From assembly GCA_030847615.1 (NCBI GenBank), contig JAUMIR010000015.1:2807501-2871500 (forward strand): a stretch of DNA of 64,000 nucleotides. The letters are read 5' to 3'. The first letter of the stretch is position 1. The number at the start of each line of letters is the position of its first letter. The translations under genes and the position numbers were made by a program. The DNA is from Gambelia wislizenii. Taxonomy: Eukaryota; Chordata; Lepidosauria; Squamata; Crotaphytidae. Positions 29,261 through 41,344 of the stretch are shown piece after piece. The notes beneath the pieces were generated by a model that did not search any database, was not told the DNA's origin, and saw nothing but the letters and a program-made list of their open reading frames with translations.

Positions 29261-29479
29261 TGACTTTATTTAAATACATTGGTGTGTGGGTGACTTTTAT
29301 TGGTTTCCTTTGGTTTCTTGAAACTGCATCTCTAAAGGTGATTTACTAATACCGGTACTCAGACTGACTCAGAGGGGTATATCTATACTATCTGTCTGTC
29401 TGTCTATTTATGTTCTTTTTAATTTGCCGTTAAGCGTCTTAAGATGGTGAGGACCAAGGGGTGTGCGCAGAACTTGTGA

Positions 29480-29695
29480 ACATTTCTGTCCCGACTGGAA
29501 ACATTAGGAAGAACTTTTGTTCACTGTAAGAGTGATGTGACAGTGGGATAGATTGCTTCAGAGGGTGGGAGGTCTTTAAGCATAGATTTGATGGGCATCT
29601 TTCAGGAGTGTTTTAGTTTTGCATTCCTGCATGTCAGAATGGGGTTGGTCTAGATGGCCCTTGGGGGTCCCTTCCAGCTCGAAGATTCTATGATT
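29480..29695 (+). mobile_element. CR1 LINE 3' fragment
   Basis: 'attgcttcagagggtgggag' to 'tcgaagattctatgatt'. Marks the start of repeat-rich intergenic DNA after OTUD7B. Confidence 0.65.
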
Positions 29696-30194
29696 ACAAC
29701 TCACAGACTCCGCGTAAAAGAGAAGAATTTTTCCAGGATTGGCTGCACAGCCCTTCCTGCCCTTTGCATGGTCTTTGGGTTGGGTCCTTCTCTCCTGAAC
29801 CATTCCACATCTACTTTCTTTTTTTGTTTTCCTAGGAATTGTCCATGGAGAGCGTGGAATGGAAATGAGTTATGGTGAGGCCCCCTCCTTCTGTTTTTCT
29901 CTCTCTCTCTAAAAAAAAAATGCTTAAACCTTTCTGGTTTTGTTTTTTAAAGAGCAGTTTTCGTTTTCATTTTTAAAAGGGAGAGGAGAAGATAGAAAGA
30001 GAAGAAGCTGGTCTTTATAACGGAATTGGATCCTTGGTCCATTTAGTCTACTATGTCCCGTAAACTTGGAGTAGTTGTTTTTGGTAGGATGGGCAGCAGT
30101 TAATAGGATTGAAGTGAAGAAATAGTCCTTTAAACCCAACAAATTCCATTCACTGCCTTTCTCCCAGCACAAGATTCAACATGGCTTGCAACAA

Positions 30195-30690
30195 AATCTC
30201 TCTCTGGCTTTTCTTTGCAAATGAAGATTCAGGAAGGATTCATCCCGCATTTTCTGCAAGCATGCTGGTGACTAAAAAGGCCAATCTGAGATAGACAAGT
30301 CCGGTTGCAGAAAGCACAGCAGAAGGTCTCCTTGGGTGATGTTTCCGGGTTGTGATTCTTTCTGCGTTGTCGTTTCTCTTCAAGACTTGTTCGGCGTGAG
30401 TTCTCAAATAAGGCTGCAGCATTGTGGATAGTGCGTCTCCATGCCTCCCGATGTGAGGCCAGGGCGGACCATTGTTGGTGATCAATTTGGCCGAGCCTGA
30501 GATGTTGTTTCAGGGAGTCTTTGTATCGCTTTTTTGGAGCGCCCCTCTTACGCTGACCCGTGGCGAGTTCACCGTAGAGTACTATTTTGGGGAGGCGATG
30601 GTCCTCCATCCTAGAAACGTGCCCTACCCAGTGCAGCTGTGTTCTCAATATCATGGCCTCAATGCTGGTGATCCCTGCTTGCTCAAGGAC
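30195..30690 (-). mobile_element. LINE C-terminal fragment with zinc-finger end
   Basis: Minus strand reads LHWVGHVSRMEDHRLPKIVL, QRKRGAPKKRYKDSLKQ, REAWRRTIHNAAALFENSRR and ends CCAFCNRTCLSQIGLFSHQ. This is a non-LTR polymerase end often mis-annotated as a host gene. The strand-sense 3' end runs into a (GA)n tail. Part of a 226-residue open frame (30229-30909). Confidence 0.75.
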
Positions 30691-31099
30691 AGCAACATTC
30701 GGCAACAAAATACAACTTAAAAAAAAACACACATTAATACAGTACAGAAGTTTTAAAAACAAAGCCACAGTATTAGATTTTCCTTGTTTTTTTTCCGGGC
30801 TGTGAGGCCGTGTTCTGGAAGGGTTTGTTTCTGACATTTTGCCTGCCTCTGTGGCTGGCATCAATGATCCACTGGGTTCCAGTTTCAGCACTGGATTTGA
30901 CAGGAGCACAACCAGTCCAAAGAGAAATGGGGAGGAAGAATTTTTTTTAAAAGATTAAAATTACATTTCTTAAAGGTAAGAACTCACAGTCTTGCAAGTA
31001 TTGCCGGATTGCCACTCCCACTGGGGCACAAGTCAAGGGTGAGGCATGCTTTGAGTTGCAGTCCCTACAACATCTGGAGCCATACATGATGATGATCGT

Positions 31100-31703
31100 C
31101 ATCATAATCATTATTATTTACAGTGTGTTCCCCCCCCCCAGTTTGGGACTCAAGATAGGTCACAGCAGTTAAGCATAGCTAAAAAAATTCATAACATACA
31201 AAAGTTAAAAATGCAATTCAAATGTCAAAGAATTAAAAGCCGTGCACCATTACAAAGAAGGCATTAAATCCAGCATGTTCCACAAGGCTCATTTCCCCCC
31301 TAAGCAATTGGTCCTCAAAGGCCTGCCGAAACAAAAAAACTGTCTTCTCCCAGAAAGGAGAAAAAGGAGTCTGCAGGTTAAGTTCTCTTGGAAGGGAGTT
31401 CCAGATCTTGGGAGCAGCCACCGAGAAGGCCTCATCTTCCAGGTTCAAAAAAGCACTAAAGACGGTTCTCTTTTGGCAGGCCTTTCCTGATTAAATCCCG
31501 GCCTCAGGAACTGCATCTCCTGGCCTTTTTAAGTCTTGTTTATATTTGTTTTTAATGTGATTTTAGCTAGGTGGTTTTAATTTTATATTGTTTAATGTCT
31601 TTTTGTGGGTGTGGGTGGTGCTTTTAGTTGGCATTGTTGTATTTTAATTGTTGGAAGCCACCCCGATTGTTTTTAGCAGAGGGGCGGGGTATAAATAAAT
31701 AAA

Positions 31704-31735
<32 letters not shown>

Positions 31736-31880
31736 CCACCAGATGTACTTGTGAGGGTGAAGGGACGGAGAGAAGGACCTCCCCAGGACAGTTCAAAACA
31801 CAGGCTGGTGTGTATGGGAGAATCTGGTCTTTCAAATAACCTGGACCTGAGCCTTATGGGGCCTTAGAGGTCATCACCAG
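31100..31880. mobile_element. L2-like LINE fragments, mixed
   Basis: Minus-strand DEAFSVAAPKIWNSLPREL at 31380-31440, an ATT microsatellite at 31707-31734 after 'ggggtataaataaataaata', then a further L2-like piece to 31880. Confidence 0.6.
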
Positions 31881-31899
31881 GACTTTGAACTGTGTGAAT

Positions 31900-33120
31900 T
31901 GATTCCTACATTTGTGTGTGCGTGTGTGTGTGGCAACCCTCTGCTTTTCCTTTGTCATCTTCTCCCATTCAGCTCATGTCCTCAGAGAGGAGACCCACAC
32001 AGAGGCAAAGCCATCTTTGGTTACCCACCGGGGAGGCAAGATTGGCGGAAGCTGGTATGGCATGGCTCTTGTGTCCCTTTCGTTGGCTCTGGGGTGCCTT
32101 TGACTAGGTCTCAGTTACACAGGAAGGGAGGATTAATGGCATAAATATTGCATGGGTAAAACAGCTCCTCTCCACCGCAGCTTCTGATTTTCCTGTTTTC
32201 CAGGAGACTGGGTTTATTTCTCCTCTGTTTTTCCTCCTCTGGCTCCCTGTCTGCAAATCAGAAAGATTAGGGGAGCAGTGGTGTGAAGAATTTCTTTATT
32301 GCGGTCATAGACCAGCACAAATCTGTGGTGTGATTTTAGTGCCCCAGGGCCAAAACAACAAATGTGGGGTGGGGCCTGCGTTTGGGCATTTTGGATGTGG
32401 CTGCCATCTTGTCCGGGGAGGGCAAGATTTTCCTTTCTAAGGAAAAAAAGTATCCCAGGGAGAGTCCTGATTATTAATCCTCTGTCATCCCATTTTCTCT
32501 GCTGCTTTTAAAATGTCCTGGTTTCTCCTTTTACTTTCCCCCTTTTGTTTTCAGCTGCTTCAAATTGAATTCAGAATGCAAAAGTTGTTTTCACTCAGTT
32601 AGCAGGCAAGAAAGGAGACGGGGGGGCAGAATTTCACCCTTTCCAAGAAGCCCAGGCAAAAGCAAACTGCTGCAGTCTCTCCTAACTTGTGTGTTCATCC
32701 CCATTCATGACTTTTCCTATTTTGACCACACACTGTTGTTGCCTGCCCACACATGTCCTGGTTTTTATCTGGAGAGTATGTAACTATGCCTCTCCCAATT
32801 TCTTCCTTTTACTTCCTGCCATAGGTGACGGCATTTCACCCCAAATAAACTTCCTTCTCTCTCTGGCACTCTGCCAGCTCAAACCCATTATGCCGCCTTT
32901 AATCCCATAAACTCCATATGTGACTTCTTATTTACTGCAAGAGAGATGAGCCCTTCTTAACATCCAAGCGCTACGCCTTCCTCGGAGGGCTTAGTTTCCA
33001 GGAGTCTGAAGTGTATCTGCGAAGATCACCTTCTTAAAATTCCTTCTGCGTTCTACATGTGCTCAGGGGTACTCTTGTCTTTTCTGACCTCTGTTCCTTA
33101 TGAACTCCAGCACTTAGAAT
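31900..33120. other. Intergenic, unassigned
   Basis: No exon, RNA gene or clear repeat seen. A GT-rich spot lies at 31914-31931. Confidence 0.4.
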
Positions 33121-33122
33121 AA

Positions 33123-33358
33123 GGTACAGTTGTCCCTTCATATTTGCTGGGGTTTAGTTCCAGGATCCCCCATGGATACCAAAATCCGTGAATACTCCAG
33201 TCCCATTATATGCAATGGCATAGCTAAAGGGTGTCCCTGATAGAAGATGGCAAAATCAAGGTTTGCTTTTGGGATTATTATTTTTTAAAGAATATTTTCA
33301 AGCCGTGAATACTTAAATCCATGGATACCAAATCTGCGGATACGGAAGGACAACTGTA
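33123..33358 (+). mobile_element. CAGTTGTCC MITE
   Basis: TACAGTTGTCCCTTCATATT to ACGGAAGGACAACTGTA, TA flanks. Opposite internal orientation to 15467. Confidence 0.75.
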
Positions 33359-33455
33359 CAGACATCCCTCAGCTAATGAAGCAGAGAGGCTTCTGTTTAC
33401 AAAATCTTTTTGTGTTTGCCAAGACCTTCCCTTCCACCTTGCCCTGTGTCTAGCT

Positions 33456-33646
33456 CTGTTTTTCAACCAAGGTTCCCAGGAACCCTAGGATTCCCCAAGA
33501 GGTTGCTAGGGTTTCCTGAAGAGATTGTGATTGTGGGGGCGAAAGCAGTAGCAATATATAGAATAATGTTTATGCAGGGGTTCCCTGAGACCTGAAAAGT
33601 ATTTCAAGGGTTCCTCCAGGATTAAAAAAAAGGTTGAGAAAGTCTG
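33456..33646. mobile_element. hAT-like MITE (TTTCAACC ends)
   Basis: CTGTTTTTCAACC and GGTTGAGAAAGTCTG termini; flanks GTCTAGCT (33448-33455) and GCCTAGCT (33647-33654) match 7 of 8. Same family as 57863. Confidence 0.7.
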
Positions 33647-33660
33647 GCCTAGCTGGATGT

Positions 33661-33830
33661 ATCATAGAATCCTAGAATTGCAGAGTTGGAAGAGACCACG
33701 AGGGCCATCCAGTCCAACCCCATTCTGCCACACAGGAATCACAATCAAAGCATCCCTGACAGATGGCCATCCAGCCTCTTGTTTAAAGACCTCCAAGGAA
33801 GGAGACCCCACAACACTCCGAGGGTTAGAC
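33661..33830 (-). mobile_element. CR1 LINE 3' tail
   Basis: 'catagaatcctagaattgca' and 'gagggccatccagtccaacc' in reverse orientation. Confidence 0.7.
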
Positions 33831-34171
33831 TTTCAGTGTTGGGTTGCGGCGACTTATGTGCATTGAACAATGCAATAAACCCTGAGCTGGGGGAAAACAG
33901 GATTTTGCTCTAGCCCATCCTACTGTACCTCTGTGTGTCTGCCTATAGCAGGCAAGATAAACAGCAGCTACTGCAAGAATCCATGATCGAGTGTGTGTGT
34001 GTGAACAGCAAAAAAAACAGAGACAAATGAGGAGAGCAGATAACCCTGCTGACTACCAAAATGGAACTCAAGGCTACTGGAAAAAAAGTAATGGCCAGAT
34101 ACGTTTTGGAAGAAGTTGTCAAGTGGTCCTTAGAATGTTCACAATGCTTTTTTGCTTATTTCTTCAAGGCT

Positions 34172-34330
34172 TTACTTGACCTGGTTGTTTCATGTCACGT
34201 GCGCATATGGTTTGTTTCCAATGAAGTTTGCTGAAACATATTGAACTGCTCTTAATTTTTTTGTGCTGTAGGAGCCTATTTCTATCCTTTCCATGTCATT
34301 TCTGCCTCTGGTACCAAAAGTTCTGTTTAT
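34172..34330 (+). repeat. Unclassified repeat, partner of 44210-44365
   Basis: 'cctggttgtttcatgtcacg', 'gctgaaacatattgaactgc' and 'tctggtaccaaaagt' line up in order with 44217-44350. Confidence 0.55.
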
Positions 34331-34385
34331 AAAAAGAACACTTGGTTAACTGTGTAGGCCTATAAACAGCAATTCTGCATACCAT

Positions 34386-34394
34386 GTCTGTCTG

Positions 34395-34437
<43 letters not shown>

Positions 34438-34438
34438 C
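34386..34438. repeat. (TCTA)n microsatellite
   Basis: About eleven TCTA units after a few TCTG units. Confidence 0.95.
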
Positions 34439-35384
34439 TTAAATCCAAAACTTTGGATTTCAAAAGGTTGTGTTTAAAGAGATACCTTTCTTAAGGAAAA
34501 TCTTATTTGTATGATATATATTTAAAAAGATAAACCTCCTGAAGTTAATTCTTATATCGCCATTGACTAAATCTTTCCTCTGCTTGTGCTCTGTGAATTT
34601 TTGGATGGCAATTCCCAAAATCCCCCAGCTAGCTGTAGGATTCTGGGAACTATAATCTTAAAAAAGGAACTTTTGCAAGGATTGGCTCCCGGGGCTGATC
34701 TGGCTTTGCTCTCTTCTTCCTTCGAGTCGCCCCTTTGGGGAAACCTTTAAACAGGAAACCTCTAAAATAAATTCCAGTTGCCCCTTTAGGAAATCTCCAA
34801 ATCCAAACCTCAACCCTCTCCCACCAACATTGTCCAACCCTGGCACTTTGAGATAGCCTGTCTCAGACTATGGAGGTTCCATCACAGTTGGTGAGCCATG
34901 GATTTAACCCTGCTGTCCTCCACGCCTGGGCCATCAGCGCCTCAAACGTGTTTTCCAAAACACACGCAAGAGGCGTTGCCTTTTGATTCCTGCTTCTCTC
35001 TTGGGACTGAGAGGAGGAAATTCCTTCCCAGACTGAAAACCCATTGGCATCACAGGATCTTTGGTTTCCCGCCCTGTCCTCAGGCAAAAAGCTTTGTGGG
35101 CTGTGCCAATTCCAGAACTGCTTTATTTTTCTCCCTAACCAGATGGGCCTTGGGTGAGTGGGTTGGTTGGCTGATTTATTTGATTTATATTCCTGTCTTC
35201 ATACAGGACCCAAGACAGTTTACAGCATTTAAAAAACAGGTTACAGTTAAAATGCTATTAATTTCATAGCTTTTTAAAATGATTAACTGATGGTTCAGCT
35301 AAAAATAGAAGATTAAAATGGCATAAGAACACCAGACATAACTTTAAAAAGATAAAAAAGATAAAAGCATGCATGGCAGGGGGT

Positions 35385-35435
35385 TGGCTGGATGGCCCTT
35401 GTGGTCTCTTCCAACTCTGTGATTCTATGATTTTA
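35385..35435 (+). mobile_element. CR1 3' tail, short
   Basis: 'gttggctggatggcccttgt' to 'gtgattctatgattt'. Confidence 0.55.
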
Positions 35436-35604
35436 AGATAAAAACACCCTACCCAAAACCTTTTCTCTTTTGTACATTGAAGCCAAATTCCTGCACGAAA
35501 AATAAGGTCTTTGCCTTCCAGCGGGAGGAAAGGAGAGAGAGGGCCAGCCAAACCTCCCACAAAAGAGAATCTCACTACCCGGAAGCAGCCACTGAGAAGG
35601 CCGT

Positions 35605-35760
35605 GGGTCTGTCTGCACTGCAAGAAATACATCAGTTTGACACCACTTTATCCACCATAGATAGTCCTATCTTATGGAATCCTGGTATGTGTAGTTTGGT
35701 GAGGCACCAGAGCTCTCTGGTAGGAAAGGCTAAATCTCTTGCAAGACTACAAGTACCTAT
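35605..35760 (+). mobile_element. hAT-like MITE fragment ('ggaatcctgg' family)
   Basis: 'ttgacaccactttatccacc', 'ttatggaatcctggtatgtg' and 'agtttggtgaggcaccagag'. Relatives at 42358, 49745 and, as one end only, 37376-37436. Confidence 0.55.
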
Positions 35761-35989
35761 GGGTTGTCTTTACAGCGAAAATACTCCACAGAGAATTCAA
35801 GCAGAATACGTTTTGTCTAAATGGAATCCTGCATCAATCTGCTGTATTCAAAAGGAGGGTGTATGAAAAACTCTAAATACTCTGGGAGGAAAAGTTTCAC
35901 AGCTTTCCCCATATTTTTTTAAAACTAGCTGTACCTGGTATAACATACACCATTGAAAATCTCCCTAAAAAATGCCCAATAGACCTCAT

Positions 35990-36400
35990 AGAATCATAGA
36001 ATTGTAGAGTTAATCATAGAATTGTAGAGTTGGAAGAGACCACGAGGGCCATCCAGTCCAACCCCATGCTGCCATGCAGGAAATCACAATCAGTGCATCC
36101 CCGACAGATGGCCATCCAGCCTCTGTTTAAAGACCTCCAAGGAAGGAGACCCCACCACGCTCTGAGGGAGTGCGTTCCACTGCCGAACAGCTCTTACTGT
36201 CAAAAAGTTCCTCCTCATGTTGAGGTGGAATCTCTGTTCCTGGACCTTGCATCCATTGCTCCGTGTTCCAGTCTCTGGAGCAGCAGAAAACAAGCCCGCT
36301 CCATCCTCAGTATGACATCCCTTCAAATACTTAAACAGGGCTATCATGTCAGCTCTCAACCTTTCTTCTCCACACTAAACATACCCAGTTCCCTCATTAC
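35990..36400 (-). mobile_element. CR1 LINE 3' fragment
   Basis: Minus strand reads [20 protein letters not shown] and [20 protein letters not shown]. The first 25 bases of the tail are duplicated (35990 and 36015). Confidence 0.8.
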
Positions 36401-36493
36401 AACCCTGCAAGGTAGGCCAGTAGATTTTTAAATTCCTTCTCCCCCTTCTCAGCATTCCACACTTTTCCTGGAATTGTCCCAATCTGAGCCACA

Positions 36494-36614
36494 GACTGAG
36501 TGGCAGGAGTGGATTGTGAGGTGGAGAGGGATTTTGCATGTGGGTGGTGATTGGCTGGATGTGTTTCCTGAGCAGCCAATCAGCACAATGGGAAAGGCAA
36601 CATACCCAAGAGTT
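36494..36614 (+). repeat. Repeat with CCAAT/ATTGG pair, copy 1
   Basis: 'ggcaggagtggattgtgagg', then GTGATTGGCTGGATGTG and GAGCAGCCAATCAGC, then 'caacatacccaag'. Copy 2 lies at 45944-46085. Confidence 0.7.
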
Positions 36615-36649
36615 TATCATACACACACAGACACACACACACACACACA

Positions 36650-36884
36650 CCATTGTCCCTTCATATCCGCTGGGGTTTGGTTCCAGGACCCCCCGTGGAT
36701 ACCCAAATCCGTGAATACTCAAGTCCCATTCTATGCAGTGGCATAGCAAAATGGTGTCCCTGATATAAGATGGCAAAATCAAGGTGGGCTTTTTGGATTA
36801 TTATTTTTTAAAGAATATTTTCAAGCCGTGAATACTTAAATCCATGAATACCAAATCCATGGATACGGAGGGACAACTGTACAG
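36650..36884 (+). mobile_element. CAGTTGTCC MITE
   Basis: 'attgtcccttcatatccgct' to GGAGGGACAACTGTAC. It follows a CA microsatellite (about 36622-36649). Confidence 0.7.
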
Positions 36885-36889
36885 ATAAT

Positions 36890-37359
36890 GTGTGGGGATG
36901 CACACTATTGCTCATTAGGACAACTGATTTGCATCGCTGCGCATTCTCAGAGTGGACAGCTGATTGGTTGGATGTGCGCAGGGGGCGGAGCATGCCAGCA
37001 AGGCAGCGCCTGAAACTGCCATGTTGGATTTTCGCCATAGTAACTGAGTGCTGAGGCGAAAGAACAGCCTGAGTTTTTTCTGTTTGTTTAAATGGAAGAT
37101 CGTGTTTCCGCACCTTGGATATGCTTGTTTTTAAAAAATCAGCGTTCCACTGCCGGCAGCAACTGGTGACAATAAAAGTGCACGTAATTCACTCACGCCC
37201 GCCATCTTGATTCGCAGGCATGCTCATTTGAACAACAGACATGTATGGCTTTGCATGTCTGCGATCTTGAAAAAAAACCATGGAGACAAATGAAATCAGC
37301 TGCAAATTGGCGTTACTGCGCATCAAGCCACATTTATTTGCCTCATATAGATGAGCCCC
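36890..37359 (-). mobile_element. Copy C of the ~600-bp TIR element, truncated
   Basis: Reverse orientation. Right end CCTCATATAGATGAGCCCC mirrors the left end of copy B. Internal CAGGGGGCGGAGC, GCTGATTGGTTGG, GCCATGTTGGATTTTCGCC and CGCCATCTTG. Confidence 0.6.
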
Positions 37360-37837
37360 AGAATTGCATAGGATAGAAGAACTATGGAGGATAAAGTGGT
37401 GTCAAACCACTGTATTTCTGCAGTGCAGACAGGCCTAGGCCTGTCTCCTGGGTTCTCACCAAACGTGCCTCTAACAGATGAGACTGAGACAGAGTGTTCC
37501 CCCACCCCCCAAAAAAGATCTTAAAAATTGGGCAGGCTACAGGGAGACACAGTGTTTCAGGGGGTGGGTTTGTTGCATGGAGTTTCCTGGTGCAAAGGCA
37601 TTTTCTCTTTCCCAAGTGAAAACGACAACGGCGAAGCCGCGAATACCCCCAGGGCCTCCAACAAGGCTCTGGTTTCTCGTACTTAACCATTCTTCCTCTT
37701 GAATGCACCCAACTGGAAATATTAAACTGGACGAGAGCACAAAAGTCGGTCTCGGAAAGGAGCCGGGTAGTCTGGTTACAGGACTCCCGGGGAGACGGAT
37801 GGAGAGAGCTGCCCATCCCAGGAGATACCTGGTTGCT

Positions 37838-37912
37838 TTGATTGCGTATTCCTGCATGGCAAGGGGTTGGACTGGATGGCCCTTGGGGTCTCTTCCAGTT
37901 CTATGATTCTGT
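37838..37912 (+). mobile_element. CR1 3' tail
   Basis: 'tattcctgcatggcaagggg' to 'ttccagttctatgattct'. Confidence 0.65.
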
Positions 37913-38179
37913 CGGAGCACAGGGGCTTCCCCAGCTGGCAAGGCCTCTACTTCAGCTTAGGGGCAAAATTTAGCACCTGGTAGGAAGAAGCAAAAACTCA
38001 TACTGTGACCACCAACTTGTCTGTGACAATGCAGGGCCTTGGGGCAGGTGGCCCCACTATCTGGAGGCCCCAGGGCAGCATCCTTCCTACTCCAAGGGTA
38101 GCTATGCCCCTGCCCTGTGCCTCCAGGGGCATTTCATATCCTCTGTCCCAATTTGGCAGGGAAGGAGAGGAGGGGGCAG

Positions 38180-38480
38180 CTGAAGGGATGTCATACTGAA
38201 CATGGAGCAAGCTTGTTTTCTGCTGCTCTGGAGACTTGGACACGGAGCAATGGGTTCAAAGGAAAAGAGATTCCACCTCAACATTAGGAAGAACTTCTTG
38301 ACAGTAAGAGCTGTTCAGCAGTGGAATGCACTGCCTCAGAGTGTGGTGGAGTCTCCTTCTTCGGAGGTTTTTAAACAGAGGCTGGATGGCCATATCTGTC
38401 AGAAATGATTTGATTGTGTCTTCCTGCATGACAGAGGGTTGGACTGGATGGCCCTTGAGGTCTCTTCCAACTCTAATGTT
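38180..38480 (+). mobile_element. CR1 LINE 3' fragment
   Basis: Reads [20 protein letters not shown] and [19 protein letters not shown] in + frames; joined directly to a partial CAGTTGTCC MITE (38485-38556). Confidence 0.75.
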
Positions 38481-38484
38481 TCTG

Positions 38485-38556
38485 TGAGTATTCACAGATT
38501 TTGGTATCCATGGGAGGTCCTGGAACCAAACCCCAGCAAATGTGAAGGGACAACTG
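38485..38556 (+). mobile_element. CAGTTGTCC MITE, right end only
   Basis: 'gagtattcacagattttggt' to GAAGGGACAACTGTA. Confidence 0.65.
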
Positions 38557-38559
38557 TAG

Positions 38560-39290
38560 TAATAACATGACAAGTCGAGGGTGATGTTCCTGCATCACAT
38601 AAAAGATAGGCAGGTCAAGATATTTCAGCAAATTTGTTATTCCATACTAATAGGTGTGTGTGTGAAATGAAACATCCAGATTGTCCAAGCTTTGCATAAG
38701 TAAAGAAACATTTAAAACCTTCTAGAGACCCCTTGAAGGCTTCTTTCCCCAGCCTCTACTTTTCCCCAACCCTCCTTCCTCATCCTCGCCATGTTTGTGC
38801 TGCTAAAAAGACTTCCAGCTGGCCAGAGAAGGCAAAAGAAAACACAGGCTGGGGCTGGGGGCTGAGCAGGTTTTAAAAATACTTTTAAAACTGAGGGGTG
38901 TTTGCATTCCCCTCCGCCCCATTTTCACCCTTGCTGTGGCTTTACATCGCCAACCCTCAACCTGCTATTTTTGGATCCAGGCCTCCGGGCAAATATTCTT
39001 CCCACTCCTTCTTTTCTCCCTTCACCACCACACGCAGGGAGTGTTTTGTTTCCTAAGAAGCGGTTTCCCAGGCACTGCACTGTGGTGTCTAAAAAAGGGA
39101 TTTTCCTGCTTGACTGGACACGTCCGAAGGCATGGAGAGACAGGAGAAGTACAAAAGAATACATTTTTAAAAAACAACAAGGAAGCTCTCTGTCTGTCTC
39201 TTTCTGTGTGTGTGTACTGGGGTCTAAATTTGTCCTTTGAGTAAACCAAGGAAGAAGGGAGAACAGAGAGAATTTCCAGAAGGATGTCCA
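38560..39290. other. Intergenic, unassigned
   Basis: Nothing recognisable; overlapping open frames on both strands have no homology I recognise. Confidence 0.4.
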
Positions 39291-39294
39291 GACA

Positions 39295-39962
39295 GAATCA
39301 CAGAGCTGGAAGGGGTCCCATGGGACATCTAGTCCAACCCCGGCACCATACAGGAAGACACATATGACACACTCCCACAAGGTACTTCCATATGTTGAAA
39401 GACCAAAGAAGGAGAGTCCACCATCCTTCCAGGCAGTCTATTCCACTATTAAATAGCTCTTACTGTCAAGAAGATCTTCCTAATATTTAAATGGAATCTC
39501 TTTTCTTACCATTTGAATCCATCAGTTCATGTCCTAGCCTCCAGAGCAGCAGAAAACAGGCTCCATCTTCATCACAACTATGTGTTAGAATCATAGACTC
39601 ATAGAGTTGGAAGGGACCTCCAAGGACCATCCAGTCCAGCCCCCTGCCATGCAGGAATACACAATCAAATCATTCCCAACAGATGGCCATCCAGCCTCTG
39701 TGGTTTAAAAACCTCCAAAGACAGAGACGCAACCACACTCCCAGGCAGTGCATTCCAGTTTCAAACAGCTCTTACTGTCAGGAAGTTCCTCCTAATGTTG
39801 AGGTGGAATCTCTTTTCCTGCAGTTTGAACCCACTGCTCCATGTCCTAGTCTCTGGAGCAGCAGAAAACAAGCTTGCTCCATCCTCAGTATGACATCCCT
39901 TCAAATATTTAAACATGGCTATCATGTCCCCTCTCAACCTTCTCCAGGCTAAACATACCCAG
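39295..39962 (-). mobile_element. Two CR1 3' fragments in series
   Basis: Tails at about 39295 and 39592, each followed by the reversed C-terminal coding part; the second keeps the 'aggtggaatctcttttcctg' and 'cagtatgacatcccttcaaa' segments. Confidence 0.7.
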
Positions 39963-40199
39963 CGTTATTGGACTATAACTCCCATCAGTCCAAATGAGCA
40001 TAGGCAATGGCAAGAGGTAATGGGAGTTGCAATCCAAAAAGATCCAGAAGGCCACAGATTGTCCACTCCAGCTCTCAGCCTCAGGAATTTCTTTCTAATG
40101 GATCTACTTTCTTGGAGTTTGAATCCATTGGTTCATGTTCTGAAAATTGGCTTGGTCCACCTTCCATCCGACCTTCCTTCTAACCTGTGCTATCAGGCA

Positions 40200-41340
40200 A
40201 TAAAATGAAAAGGAAACACTCTGCGCTTACTCAGAGGTATCCTTTGCATTATGATTTTAAACAGGGATGCATCTACACACAGACTAAATAAATTGCAGTT
40301 TAAGGCCACAGATTATGAACAGCCTCTGAGTGTCTGTTTGTATTTAAACCTATAGTCTCCTCTGGACAGGACAAATGTGTCTGGAGGGTTTCAAAATTTG
40401 TTACTGTAGTAATCAGGGTTTTTTAAAATATCCAAATGACATTTCTGTTGTCCTGGTTGATTTTCTTGCAATTCCTGGCACCAACTGCAACTTTTTATTC
40501 CCTCCCTCGAGTGGGTTTGTTTCTAATTCCAAGACACACCAGACTTTCGCTCCTCTCTCTTTAAAAAATAAAATAAAATTGCTTTAGTGTTATAGTGGAT
40601 CAGTGAAATGGCACTTCTTGCACTATACCACTGATTCTAAAATAATAATGATATGATCATATCAGACATTGGCCCTTCGATCCATAGGACCACCTAATAA
40701 AACTATGCTCCAGTTGCCAAAATGAGAACAACAAATAGAAATACTTTCTATCATATCTAAGAAAACGCTAAAAACAGCCACCAAAAGTATGGAATTAGTG
40801 GATGCTGAAGTGACCACAACGGGCAAAATCCAACAAGCTGTATTGTAAGAACTCATGTTTCTTTAGCTCAATCGAGAAGAGCCCTAAATGTCTAAATTGT
40901 ATGTAATCAGAATTATAAAACTGAGAAAATTAAAGGCTTGCATGCATGGATGGATGGATAATTTTTGAAGCACCCAACAGCACTTCGGAGATATCTGTCC
41001 TGGATCCCAGAAGGAGGCAGTTAATCACTTAAGAGTATTAGAGTGACTAACAAAACAGAAATATTTGAAGATTATGGCAAGGTGTTTCGACTTCCGCCTC
41101 CTTCAGCTGCTCTGAAAGAAAACGAAGCAGCTGAGAGCAGCCAAACAAGGCAGACGTTGAAATATCTTGGCATAGTGCTCCAGTATTTCTGTACAATTAG
41201 AAAAATATGGCCAAACCATAGCATCATTTAAAAAAAAAAAGGCACAGGTCAGACACCTGTTCTCTTCAAGCCATGGTGAGATGCAAGTCCTCTGACTCAG
41301 ACAATTTTGTCAGCAGTGAGATTGATGGTTGGGAGTTGCC
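40200..41340. other. Intergenic, unassigned
   Basis: AT-rich. 40640-40960 and 41040-41220 look like old retroelement coding remnants (short in-frame stretches), but I cannot assign a family. Confidence 0.35.
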
Positions 41341-41344
41341 ATCA

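Noticed and set aside
30229..30909. 226-codon open frame as a host gene
   Set aside because: Its C-terminal two thirds is a LINE polymerase end also found broken at 41345, 45355 and 55853.
34386..34438. TCTA array as a regulatory element
   Set aside because: Ordinary tetranucleotide microsatellite in intergenic DNA.
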